Below, one piece after another: positions 8,179 to 16,494 of a DNA stretch of 64,000 nucleotides (its first letter is position 1; every line of letters begins with the position of its first letter). Both the position numbers and the translations under genes were made by a program. Source of the DNA: an uncultured Bacteroidales bacterium (GTDB taxonomy: Bacteria > Bacteroidota > Bacteroidia > Bacteroidales > Paludibacteraceae); assembly GCA_900319105.1 (NCBI GenBank), contig ONND01000002.1:114275-178274 (forward strand), read 5' to 3'. The notes under the pieces were generated by a model. The model was not told where the DNA came from and made no database searches. It was given only the letters and a program-made list of their open reading frames with translations.

Positions 8179-9567
8179 TTATTTGCCTCCGCCTCCGAGG
8201 GCTATGTAGAGTCCGATGATAGCGGTGGCTCCGTTGTAGAGGTTGGTGGCTTCGTTGAGTTGGGCAGCGAGCAGCGACTCCTGTGCGGTGAGCACCTCGA
8301 TATAGGTTGCTTTGCCGGCGTTCATCAGCTCGTGGGTGCCGTTATAGGCGTTATGGAGCACCTCCACCTGATGTTTATAGAGGATATCTTTGTCTTTGGC
8401 TACCTGGCAGTCCGCGAGGGCTTCGTTCACCTGGTTACCTGCCTCGATGACCGTCTGTACGTACCGGTTCAGTTTGTCCTGTTGGTTGTACTTAGCGATC
8501 TTGAGTTGAGCCTGTAGTTTACCTTGTGCGAAGATAGGCTGGCTGACGGACGCGGCTATCTGCATGAGCAGCGCTCCGGGGTCAGCACTCAGTCCGCCGT
8601 TGTTGGTCCATCCGAGCAGTCCCGACAGGTTGAAGGAAGGGTAGAACTGCGCCTTGGCTGCTGCGGTGTTATAGAACGCTTCTGCGAGTGCTTGGTCGGC
8701 AGCCTTGATATCCGGTCTGTTCTCCAGCAGGGCGGCAGGCACGCCGGTGCCGAAACGAACCGGCAGCTCATACGAGTCCCAGGCGGTGCGTTCGATTGCA
8801 CGGGGAGTGATACGCAGCAGTTTGCATATTTCGTTCTCCGTAGTCCGGATCTTACGGCGGATATCGATGATCTGCGTCTTCACGTCCATGCAGGAGCTCT
8901 CCATCTGGTTGACAGCCGTCGAGTAGGCTTTTCCGTTCTCCCAGAGGGCACGCTCCGTCTCCAGCGACTCGCTCCATAGGCTGTCCGTCTCCGTGAGGAT
9001 ATTCAGCTCCTTATCGAGCAGCAAGAGCAGGAAATACTCCTGTGCCATGGTGGAGATGAGGTTCGCCTGCGCAGCGGTACGTTGTGCCTCGGCTTGCGCC
9101 AGCACCGCTTTCGCCTTACGTTTATTGACCGTCACCGAACCCGATATGCCGATGTTCCAATCCAGCTGCAAGGGTAGATGGTAGGTATAGGTCCGTGTGA
9201 TGCCCGATCCGGCAGAGCCGAACGTCTGCCCCGAGAGACTGGCCTGCGGGTTGAGACTCAGGGAGGGCAGGTAGGCTAACTTGGCCGCTTTGAGCGAAGC
9301 TTGGGCTTGCTCGACCGCGAGCCGTGCCGACTCGAGATCGGTGTTGCGCACGAGCGCCGAGTCGATCAGCTGCTGCAGCAACGGATCCGTGAAGAACTCA
9401 CGCCAGGAGAGCTCGGCTATCGAGGCGTTGTCGAGGGCAACCTGCGCGATCGAGTCTCCGCTACCGAATAGGTCAGCGGGGGCATCGCTCTGCGACTGAT
9501 ATTTCTTATACACGCCGCAACTGCTCATCAGGAGCCCGGCCAGTACGATATAGATACATTTTCTCAT
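8179..9567 (-). CDS. TolC/OprM-family outer-membrane efflux lipoprotein
   Basis: 462 aa. The N-terminus is a lipoprotein signal with lipobox LMSSC (Cys17). The body shows the two internally repeated alpha-helical segments of outer-membrane efflux proteins (AQASLKAAKLAYLPSLS and AAAKAQFYPSFNLSG). It forms the trimeric outer-membrane channel of a tripartite pump. Its ATG overlaps the stop of the RND gene by 4 bp (ATGA). It is the third gene of the operon. Confidence 0.92.
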   Translation of the reverse strand: MRKCIYIVLAGLLMSSCGVYKKYQSQSDAPADLFGSGDSIAQVALDNASIAELSWREFFTDPLLQQLIDSALVRNTDLESARLAVEQAQASLKAAKLAYLPSLSLNPQASLSGQTFGSAGSGITRTYTYHLPLQLDWNIGISGSVTVNKRKAKAVLAQAEAQRTAAQANLISTMAQEYFLLLLLDKELNILTETDSLWSESLETERALWENGKAYSTAVNQMESSCMDVKTQIIDIRRKIRTTENEICKLLRITPRAIERTAWDSYELPVRFGTGVPAALLENRPDIKAADQALAEAFYNTAAAKAQFYPSFNLSGLLGWTNNGGLSADPGALLMQIAASVSQPIFAQGKLQAQLKIAKYNQQDKLNRYVQTVIEAGNQVNEALADCQVAKDKDILYKHQVEVLHNAYNGTHELMNAGKATYIEVLTAQESLLAAQLNEATNLYNGATAIIGLYIALGGGGK

Positions 9568-12500
9568 TTCTCTTCCTCCTTTCCTTCCGGGGTTACAGGA
9601 CTCCCGCTGATCTTCTCTTCGATAGTCTGGAAGATGATGAAGAACGCGGGTACAACGAACACGAGTGCGAGTGTACCGATGGACATACCTCCAACGACGC
9701 CGAGCGCGAGGGCACGGTTACCGTTGGCACCGGCGCCGCCCGCGATGATAAGCGGGATCATACCGACGATCATCGTCACGACGGTCATCAGGATCGGACG
9801 CAGACGCTCTCTACAGGACTCCAACGCCGCCTCTACGATCGACAGGCCTTGCTTACGGCGCTCGCTCGCAAACTCGGTAATCAGGATCGCTGTCTTCGCC
9901 AACAGACCGATCAACATGATCACACCCGTCTGGAGGTAGATGTTATTATCCATACCGGGCAGGCCGATCTTATTGCCGATCCACGAGAAGAGGAACGATC
10001 CCATCAGTCCGAACGGCACGGAGAGCAACACCGCGAACGGGGTTACCCAGCTGTTATAGAGCGAACCTAAGATCAGGTAGATCAGGATGATACAGATGAG
10101 ATAAATGAGGACGGTGGTGTTGCTCTTTGCGTTCTCCGCCACCTCACGCGACATAGATCCGTACTCGTACGAGCAGTAGGAGGGCATCGTCTCTTTGAAG
10201 ACCTCGGCTATCGCCTGCTGCGCCTCACCCTCCGAGTAACCGTTCGCTGTTCCTACGGAGCAGGAGATGGTCTGGAAGAGGTTGAAGTGGTTCAGCGAAG
10301 ATGATCCTACGATCTCCTCGAGGCGGACGAACTGCGACAGCGGTGCCATCTTGCCGTCGGCTACCCGGATGAACATGTTATTGAGTGCCGAGGGATCCAA
10401 GCGGTATTCCTGCGCCGCACTGACCCAGATCTGATAGACCTTGCCGTACTGGTTGAAGTTACCGACATACGAACCGCCGCAGTACGCACCGAGGGTGTTG
10501 AGAACCGCCTTGGCACTCGTTCCCGCACGCTCGCATTGGATCGGGTCAACATGCACTTTGAATTTCGGGAAACGCTCCGAGTACGTGGACATCGCACTCG
10601 CGATCTCCGGTCTCTCCTGCAGCTTGGCAAGGAAATTATCCGTATAGTTGCAGAACTCGGTCATGTTACCGTCGCTCCTATCTTGTACCTGGAGGTCGAT
10701 GTTACTGGAGTTACCGTAACCCGGTATCTGCGGCATCTGGAACGGGATCACCTGCGCGTTCTTGATACTCTGGCAATCCAGGTAGAAACGATAGATGACG
10801 GCGTCGATGTAATGCTCAAAGCCCGGACGCTCGCTCCAGTTCTTAAGACGGATGATGAGCGTAGCATAACTCGAACCGTTGGACGAGAGCATACCATAAC
10901 CGCTACACAGACCATAACTCTCCATCTCCGGGATGGCTTTGATCTTCTCCTCGACCTGCTTCATGATCTCCGTGTTCTCATGCAGGGTCGATCCTTCCGG
11001 CATACGTACCTCGCAAATGATCACACCCTGGTCCTCCTGCGGCACCAGGCCCGAAGGCAGGATCTTCATGAACAGCACCATCAGTACGATCGTGCCGGCG
11101 AGAAGAGCAAACGATATCCATGGGCGTTTGAGGTATTTCTGTACCGCGCTCTGGTACTTGCTTAGGATCGCATTGAAGCTGGCCTCATAGGCGATCTTGG
11201 TGTAATAGTCCAGACCTTTCCATCCCTTGCCGGCTTCGCTCTTCTCGTCGTTCGGACGCATCATCAGCGCGCATAAGGCCGGACACAGCACCAGCGCGCT
11301 GATACAGGACAGACCTACCGAGCCGGCGATCGTGATACCGAACTGCGTGAAGAACGTACCCGAAGTACCGCTCATGAACGTCACAGGGATGAACACCGCC
11401 ATGAAGACCAGCGTACACGAGATAACGGCTACCGACACTTCGCTCATCGCCTCGCGGGTAGCCTGGATGGCTTGGTCCTTGGGAGAGCCTTGCATCTTGC
11501 CGCTCTCTAATTTCGCCATCACGGCCTCGACGACGACGATCGCGTCATCTACGACAGTTCCGATGGCGAGCACCAAGGCGAAGAGCGTAAGGATATTCAG
11601 CGAGAAACCGGCCATCTGCACGATCGTGAACGTACCGAGCAACGAGACGATGATCGAGATAGACGGGATCAGGGTTGCTTTGAAATTCTGCAGGAAGAAA
11701 TAAACGACGAGAACCACCAAGATGATCGCGATCACCAGCGTCTCCACCACGTTATGAATAGCGGCGAAAAGGAAGTCATTACTCGTTTGCAGGGTGACGA
11801 ACTCCAAGCCTGCCGGTAAGGTCGGCGCTAACTCTTTGTAGAGCTCGTCGATCTTCTGGTTCACCTGGGTAGCATTGGCACCCGGCGACTGGTTGATGAG
11901 GAAGAACACACCCGGCACACCGTCCATGACAGAAGTCATGGTGTAGGTCTTCGCGCCGATCTCCACCGTTGCTACATCCTTCAGGTACAGGATGGTACTG
12001 TTATCCTGCGTACGGAGCACGATATTCTCAAACTCCTCGATACTCTTCAGCGTTCCTTTGTACTCCATCGGGTATTGGAACGCGTTCTCGGATTGCTGGC
12101 CTAATGTACCGGTCGCCGTCACGAAACTCTGTGCATCAATAGCAGCGGCTACATCGCTCGGCTCCAGACCGTACTGCGCCATTGCTTCCGGTTTGAGCCA
12201 TACACGCAGCGCGTAGGTGTTACCTAAGTTCATGACGTTACCCACGCCCGTCACACGCAGCAGACGGGGCTTGACGTTGATGTCGATATAGTTCGATATG
12301 AAGTCTGCGTCGTACTTGCCGTCCGTCGATTTGAGTCCGGCGATCTGCAGAATACTGTTCTGACGTTTCGTTGTCGTCACACCTACTTTCAGCACGTCAC
12401 TCGGCAGAAGCGGCGAGGCCTGCGATACACGGTTCTGCACGTTCACCGTCGCGATATCCGGATCCGTGCCTTGCTTGAAATACACCGTGATCGATACGTC

Positions 12501-12761
12501 ACCTGTCGAGGTGGCGGTACAGGTCATGTACGTCATGTCTTCTACACCGTTGATCTGCTCCTCAAGGGGCTGGATCACGGATTTCATACAGTTGTAGGCA
12601 TCGGCACCCGAGTAGGAGGTAGATACTTCCACCGTCGGAGGCGCGATGTTCGGATATTGCTCAACGGGCAACGTGTTGAGACTGATATATCCGACCAGCA
12701 TGATCACGATGGCAATCGCACACGCCATCACATGCTTCGATATAAAGATGTTACCTTTCAT
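9564..12761 (-). CDS. HAE1-type RND multidrug efflux permease (AcrB-like)
   Basis: 1065 aa, typical for AcrB homologues. TM1 sits near the N-terminus, the first large periplasmic loop follows (~30-340), then TM2-6 with the paired aspartates in GTVVDDAIVVVEAV that relay protons, the second loop, and TM7-12. It is a proton-driven exporter of drugs, bile salts or similar amphiphiles; the substrate cannot be read from sequence. It lies between the MFP and TolC genes; the gap to the MFP gene is occupied by a short tandem array. Confidence 0.95.
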   Translation of the reverse strand: MKGNIFISKHVMACAIAIVIMLVGYISLNTLPVEQYPNIAPPTVEVSTSYSGADAYNCMKSVIQPLEEQINGVEDMTYMTCTATSTGDVSITVYFKQGTDPDIATVNVQNRVSQASPLLPSDVLKVGVTTTKRQNSILQIAGLKSTDGKYDADFISNYIDINVKPRLLRVTGVGNVMNLGNTYALRVWLKPEAMAQYGLEPSDVAAAIDAQSFVTATGTLGQQSENAFQYPMEYKGTLKSIEEFENIVLRTQDNSTILYLKDVATVEIGAKTYTMTSVMDGVPGVFFLINQSPGANATQVNQKIDELYKELAPTLPAGLEFVTLQTSNDFLFAAIHNVVETLVIAIILVVLVVYFFLQNFKATLIPSISIIVSLLGTFTIVQMAGFSLNILTLFALVLAIGTVVDDAIVVVEAVMAKLESGKMQGSPKDQAIQATREAMSEVSVAVISCTLVFMAVFIPVTFMSGTSGTFFTQFGITIAGSVGLSCISALVLCPALCALMMRPNDEKSEAGKGWKGLDYYTKIAYEASFNAILSKYQSAVQKYLKRPWISFALLAGTIVLMVLFMKILPSGLVPQEDQGVIICEVRMPEGSTLHENTEIMKQVEEKIKAIPEMESYGLCSGYGMLSSNGSSYATLIIRLKNWSERPGFEHYIDAVIYRFYLDCQSIKNAQVIPFQMPQIPGYGNSSNIDLQVQDRSDGNMTEFCNYTDNFLAKLQERPEIASAMSTYSERFPKFKVHVDPIQCERAGTSAKAVLNTLGAYCGGSYVGNFNQYGKVYQIWVSAAQEYRLDPSALNNMFIRVADGKMAPLSQFVRLEEIVGSSSLNHFNLFQTISCSVGTANGYSEGEAQQAIAEVFKETMPSYCSYEYGSMSREVAENAKSNTTVLIYLICIILIYLILGSLYNSWVTPFAVLLSVPFGLMGSFLFSWIGNKIGLPGMDNNIYLQTGVIMLIGLLAKTAILITEFASERRKQGLSIVEAALESCRERLRPILMTVVTMIVGMIPLIIAGGAGANGNRALALGVVGGMSIGTLALVFVVPAFFIIFQTIEEKISGSPVTPEGKEEEK

Positions 12762-12762
12762 A

Positions 12763-12806
12763 AATCTAAAATCTCAAATCTCAAATTTCAAATCTCAAAT
12801 TTAAAA
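12763..12806. repeat. Short tandem array between MFP and RND genes
   Basis: The 39-bp spacer is made of repeated aaatctc/aaatttc words of ~7-8 bp. It starts 2 bp upstream of the RND start codon and runs into the MFP stop codon (TAA at 12801-12803). Confidence 0.75.
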
Positions 12807-13916
12807 AATCACTCTCTGTCCTTCATACACGTTATTGGCTCCTTCGGTCACGATCACGTCGCCCTCTTCGACACCCGAAGCGATGATCAGGTCGCGCTCG
12901 GCACCGATACCTGCCGTCGTCACGATCGTGCTGTATGCACAACTGTCCGGTCCTACTTTATACACCAGGCTCTTGTTCTGCAGCCGAACCACGGCGTTCT
13001 GCGGCACCACAAACACATCGTGTACGTCCAGAGGAATCACTACCGTTCCCTGGATCCCCGAATAGAGCGCACCCTTGGGGTTCGGGAACGTAGCCTTGCA
13101 GGTCAGCGCACCCGTCGTGCGATCGACGGTACCCGTGATACTGGAGATACGACCTTTGTACGGATACTCGGTGCCGTTCTTGTAGTAGAACGTCACGTCC
13201 GGAAAATCCGCCAGCGTCCACTCGTCATCTTCGTCTTTGCCTGCCCCTTTCTTCTGGTTCTTCTCTGTCGCTTTGTCCGGCTCTAAGATTGACTCGCTTA
13301 CCGAGAACTCAGCGTGCATCTTCGCATTTCCGCTCACCATCGTCATGTAGGTGGTGACGTCCACTTGGTCGCCGGCAAACACGGGAATCGAACCGATCAC
13401 GCCATCCACCGGAGCGGTAATCGTGCAGTAGCCTAAGTTCACTCGTGCCCTGTTAGCCGTCGCCTGGCATTGGGCTACCGAGGCCTTCGCTTGGGCGTAA
13501 CTGTTCTCCGCATTGTCCAGCACATACTTGCTGACAATCCCTTTCTCGTACAGGTTCAGACTGCTCTCGTACTCCAGCTTGGCGCTGCTCTCCATGGCCT
13601 TGGCAGACAACAGGTTCGCCTCCGCGGACTCTAACTCCAACTGGGCGTTACGGCTGTCGATACGGAAGAGTACATCCCCTTTCTTCACTTGCTGACCCTC
13701 GGTGATACATACCTCCATCAACTGACCGCTGATCTGCGGTTTGATCGTCACATCCGAAGTACCCTTTAACGTTGCGCTGAACTTCAACGGCACCTTCACA
13801 TTGCTCTTGGTGATGCTCATCGTCGGGTACGATGTGTGTACAACTTGGGGCTCTTTCCCCCCGCACGCCGCCAGCATGACTGCGACTGCAAAAAGTAGTA
13901 AATGTTTGTTTGTCAT
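12801..13916 (-). CDS. RND efflux periplasmic adaptor (membrane fusion protein)
   Basis: 371 aa. I start it at the ATG at 13916, which gives a lipoprotein signal peptide with lipobox LAAC; an upstream extension would cross the promoter. An AcrA/HlyD-like order follows: beta-barrel edge, lipoyl half-motif (GQLMEVCITEGQQVKKGDVLF), alpha-hairpin (~90-165), second lipoyl half (ITAPVDGVIGSIP), then the membrane-proximal domain. It links the RND pump to the TolC-type channel. It is the first gene of the operon, with a good promoter ~40 nt upstream. Confidence 0.93.
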   Translation of the reverse strand: MTNKHLLLFAVAVMLAACGGKEPQVVHTSYPTMSITKSNVKVPLKFSATLKGTSDVTIKPQISGQLMEVCITEGQQVKKGDVLFRIDSRNAQLELESAEANLLSAKAMESSAKLEYESSLNLYEKGIVSKYVLDNAENSYAQAKASVAQCQATANRARVNLGYCTITAPVDGVIGSIPVFAGDQVDVTTYMTMVSGNAKMHAEFSVSESILEPDKATEKNQKKGAGKDEDDEWTLADFPDVTFYYKNGTEYPYKGRISSITGTVDRTTGALTCKATFPNPKGALYSGIQGTVVIPLDVHDVFVVPQNAVVRLQNKSLVYKVGPDSCAYSTIVTTAGIGAERDLIIASGVEEGDVIVTEGANNVYEGQRVIF

Positions 13917-13952
13917 ATAATTGATTTTTATTAGGAAATACAAAATCGCGTG

Positions 13953-13983
13953 CAAAGGTACTGCTTTTTTTTGACATACGCAA
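13953..13983 (-). promoter_or_regulatory. Promoter of the efflux operon
   Basis: On the minus strand TTGC (13980-13983), a 19-bp gap and TACCTTTG (13953-13960) match the Bacteroidota consensus. Transcription should start near 13946, about 30 nt before the MFP ATG. Confidence 0.75.
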
Positions 13984-14263
13984 GGAAAATCGTAGATTTT
14001 TTTGTAGTTAGTCGTTACTCGTTGGTCGTTAGGGGACTATTTTACTTTTTTTTCTGAGCCTTTTGTGAAGAAAAGTATTGATAAAAGAGCGGAATTTCTG
14101 AAAAAATGGCAGAATGGAAATTTACAACATAATTTGGCATGATTTTTGTTGTTAATAGTATAGTTATTTCTTTGTCAGTCTATGTCAGATTGAGGTCAAT
14201 TTTTGGCCTTTTTTTTGACCATTTTTGGTCTAAAAGTAAAGGAATTTCCCATGAATAACAAGA

Positions 14264-14307
14264 GAATCACCTGCGAATCACGCGTCAATCACCCGTGAAT
14301 CACCCGC
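14264..14307. repeat. 11-bp tandem array, core AATCACC, four units
   Basis: Four 11-bp units (gaatcacctgc, gaatcacgcgt, caatcacccgt, gaatcacccgc) stand in perfect register in the gene-free stretch 13984-14480. One helical turn per unit puts the ATCACC cores on one DNA face. Apart from this array, the RNA candidate and short hairpins (for example gacc-atttttg-ggtc near 14216) I see nothing coding in this stretch. Confidence 0.8.
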
Positions 14308-14337
14308 GTTAAGATGTGGAAAAGCTCGGAAAAACCT

Positions 14338-14480
14338 TACATCCGGTGGTGGATGTATGGTAGTTTTGTGGTATGTTTAACGGAGGTTTTGTGGGATGTT
14401 TACGGGCGTCTGTCCGGAGTGGAAAAATAGAACTTTTTGGATTAGTCCGTAAATAGGTTCTTTACAGGTGTTTTCAAAAT
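14338..14480 (-). ncRNA. Candidate small RNA, ~145 nt
   Basis: A consensus promoter (14487-14518, minus) has no open reading frame in front of it. About 145 nt downstream is a terminator-like hairpin (tacatcc-accacc-ggatgta, 14338-14357) followed on the minus strand by aaggttttt. Promoter and terminator together support a short non-coding transcript. The alternative is that it forms a long leader for the efflux operon, with the hairpin as attenuator. Confidence 0.4.
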
Positions 14481-14486
14481 CGGGTA

Positions 14487-14518
14487 CAAAGGTACGAAAA
14501 ATTTTTGATATATGCAAA
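14487..14518 (-). promoter_or_regulatory. Bacteroidota-type promoter
   Basis: Minus strand: TTTG (14515-14518), 20-bp gap, TACCTTTG (14487-14494). The start point should be near 14480. No gene follows for 560 bp. Confidence 0.65.
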
Positions 14519-14582
14519 TTTATTAGCAAGAATAGGCCTTTTTAGGCAGGGATAGGCAGGAATAGGGACGAGAGGGTTGCTG

Positions 14583-14719
14583 TTTTGAGGCTCTAAAGCC
14601 TATGGCTGATGTATTCTCCTCGGAAACGGGCGCTGCCGGCGCCCCCTCCCGTCCGCTTCCCCAAGCGGAAGCCACTGTTTCTACGGAGAACACATCACCT
14701 CTGACGAGGAGCCTCAAAA
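14583..14719. repeat. Nested inverted repeat able to fold as a four-way junction
   Basis: An 11-bp perfect outer arm pair (ttttgaggctc at 14583-14593, gagcctcaaaa at 14709-14719) encloses a second imperfect 20-bp pair (14608-14627 with 14677-14696). Inside are two perfect hairpins: gggcgc-tgccg-gcgccc (14628-14644) and ccgctt-cccc-aagcgg (14653-14668). The element is GC-rich beside AT-rich DNA. It lies 3' of the ATP-grasp gene and could be a structured RNA, a 3' UTR or a small mobile element. A 117-aa minus-strand frame across it is not convincing. Confidence 0.6.
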
Positions 14720-14842
14720 AGACGGGTGTGGGATGAGCCGGAGCACATACGACAAGGCGGGTGTGAGAGAGGGCGGGCGTGGTTGCCGCAAGTATGCGAC
14801 AAAAATGCAAAATGAATAAAACGTAGCGGGCGCGGAGAAAGC

Positions 14843-14859
14843 GGCGGATACGATCCGCC
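14843..14859 (-). terminator. Hairpin just downstream of the ATP-grasp gene
   Basis: ggcggat-cgt-atccgcc forms a perfect 7-bp stem four bases after the TAA of the ATP-grasp/HAD gene. The following gcttt is only weakly T-rich, so termination strength is uncertain. Confidence 0.45.
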
Positions 14860-14862
14860 TCT

Positions 14863-16137
14863 TTATAATTGCACAAGTCCTTTTATCATATCTATACTGA
14901 AAACGGGAATTTTGTGACGAATAGACACCTCTTGTCGCTCTGCAAAACTATCATCTATAAAAATCGCTTCGTTATTATCAATAAAATCCGATTTATGCTG
15001 ATCAGGTGCTATTTGAATTACTCTATCGAATAAATGATCCATTCTTAGTTCCTTTAAACATGCATGAATTTCTGTTTCGTGCTTGGTTAATAATGTAAGG
15101 CGAATGTTTCTATTAATACACCACCACAAATATGCCATTAAGGTATGATTTATTGTTCCATCCCTCATTACCAGACAATCATCGTAATCAACGAAAACCT
15201 CATTATACTGAATATTAATTTTATAAATTGTGTCCAGTGCTCTATCCATTTCTACTTGAAACTCATTTTTACAGATAGAAACATCATGGTCAAATGCATC
15301 AAATAGCGTAAGTGAGGCAAAATTAACGCCTTGTGCTCTAAACAGCGAAGAAGAACCTCCAAAACGCGCCGCAATCTCCATTAATACCAAATGTCCATCC
15401 TTATCTCTTTTAAGTTGCGTAAACCAAGCTCCCCTCATTGGGATAGTAGCATTTATAGCCTCAATAATCTGCGTAAATTCAGTTGTGTCTCCTGCGAATG
15501 GCAGAGTATTTACACTTATTCCATTTGAGATACGTTTTCTTATTCGGACTCCAGAAAATAACAAATTTCTATGCCTATCCGTAAAGCAATCGACCGTATA
15601 TTCTTCGCCCGGCAAATAATCCATTATCAAACATGTGGGTTCTTCCTGCAAGTGTTGCAATAATTCTGTTTTATTGGTGACTTTTTTTGTCCCATGAGCA
15701 CTATAGCCGATTTCCGGTTTAAGGAAAACAGGATATTCAAACTCATCATCAATTTGATATATTTTTGGAACAGGGATGATGTCTTTTAGTCTTTGATAAG
15801 TCTTGAGTTTAGACAAGCACATTTCCGTAACATCAGACTCAGGAGCGATTACTTTACAACCAAGCTCTTTCTCTTTACTTTTTAGATGATAAATTACGCT
15901 ATCCATTGCCGGATAGATTGCGTCAATATTGTATTGTTGAATAATCTTACGTAGTTCCGGAATAATCGCCGGATTCGTAACAAAAGGTAAGCCTCCGATG
16001 TAGGTTTCAAATACAAACCTTCCATGATCGTCTATGCTATTAGCTCCAATTAGACGAAAATGAGTGGAATACTGTAAAGAACGATGTACCTCTAAGGCAA
16101 TTTCCGAACCACACGGAAAGACAAGAATGTTTTTCAT
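14863..16137 (-). CDS. ATP-grasp enzyme fused to a HAD-like domain
   Basis: 424 aa. Residues 1-~300 form a carbamoyl-phosphate-synthase-like ATP-grasp module: pre-ATP-grasp Rossmann part, FLKPEIGYSAHG (Lys140), MDYLPGEEYTVD, and MEIAARFGG (Glu254, Arg258) for Mg-ATP. Residues ~312-424 look like a HAD domain: VDYDDCL (Asp317, Asp319), LLTKHE, and FIDDSFAER (Asp395/396). It probably ligates a carboxylate to an amine or similar nucleophile, with a HAD phosphatase attached; the substrate is unknown. The gene is visibly more AT-rich than its neighbours, suggesting horizontal transfer. It is single, with an unusual structured leader. Confidence 0.75.
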   Translation of the reverse strand: MKNILVFPCGSEIALEVHRSLQYSTHFRLIGANSIDDHGRFVFETYIGGLPFVTNPAIIPELRKIIQQYNIDAIYPAMDSVIYHLKSKEKELGCKVIAPESDVTEMCLSKLKTYQRLKDIIPVPKIYQIDDEFEYPVFLKPEIGYSAHGTKKVTNKTELLQHLQEEPTCLIMDYLPGEEYTVDCFTDRHRNLLFSGVRIRKRISNGISVNTLPFAGDTTEFTQIIEAINATIPMRGAWFTQLKRDKDGHLVLMEIAARFGGSSSLFRAQGVNFASLTLFDAFDHDVSICKNEFQVEMDRALDTIYKINIQYNEVFVDYDDCLVMRDGTINHTLMAYLWWCINRNIRLTLLTKHETEIHACLKELRMDHLFDRVIQIAPDQHKSDFIDNNEAIFIDDSFAERQEVSIRHKIPVFSIDMIKGLVQL

Positions 16138-16144
16138 AAAAAAT

Positions 16145-16279
16145 GCAGATGTTTTTTATCTTGTCGCGAGGCCGTAGGAAGTGCCCAATAATAGAGATAA
16201 GAAACATCTGCACAAACGCAGACGTTCACTTATTATCCTCATCTATTATTGTCTTAGAGTTTCCTACGTTCCGCGACAA
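16145..16279 (-). promoter_or_regulatory. Leader with interleaved inverted repeats before the ATP-grasp gene
   Basis: In minus-strand order four segments alternate. S1 (16242-16279) pairs with S3 (16161-16195) through three blocks: ttgtcgcg, cgtaggaa and caataataga. S2 (16195-16211) pairs with S4 (16145-16161) over 16 of 17 positions (gcagatgttt-ttatct). S2 can also pair with gcagac at 16218-16223. S4 ends 7 nt before the ATG at 16137. The pairs interlock, so the RNA must form a pseudoknot or switch between folds, one of which covers the translation start. No known riboswitch consensus was recognised. Confidence 0.65.
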
Positions 16280-16383
16280 CTGATGAATAAATAGCAAACG
16301 CTTATTTACTGTTGTTTAATATGTTATGGCGCAACGCTTTGCGCTATTTTATGTCTTTTATCACCGTTTTTTTTACGCTGTCG

Positions 16384-16405
16384 GAGCCAGCGAAGGGCTC
16401 TTTTT
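16384..16405 (+). terminator. Weak terminator-like hairpin
   Basis: gagcc-agcgaag-ggctc followed by ttttt on the plus strand. No plus-strand gene ends here. The 16280-16456 stretch otherwise holds only a gcgcaa-cgct-ttgcgc hairpin near 16334 and no convincing gene. Confidence 0.3.
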
Positions 16406-16456
16406 ATGTCATATTTGCTAAAAAATGCAGATTTTTTGCATTTTATGGTTCAAATA

Positions 16457-16488
16457 TTTGCTGGTTTCAATTTTTTGTAGTACTTTTG
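16457..16488 (+). promoter_or_regulatory. Promoter of the plus-strand RNA candidate
   Basis: TTTG (16457-16460), 20-bp gap, TACTTTTG (16481-16488) fit the Bacteroidota consensus. The start point should be near 16495. No plus-strand ORF of note follows before 17253. Confidence 0.65.
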
Positions 16489-16494
16489 CAGTCA

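Noticed and set aside
14523-14876. 117-aa minus-strand ORF across the nested inverted repeat
   Set aside because: It is explained by GC-rich palindromic DNA; it lacks a promoter, overlaps the end of the ATP-grasp gene, and shows no domain.
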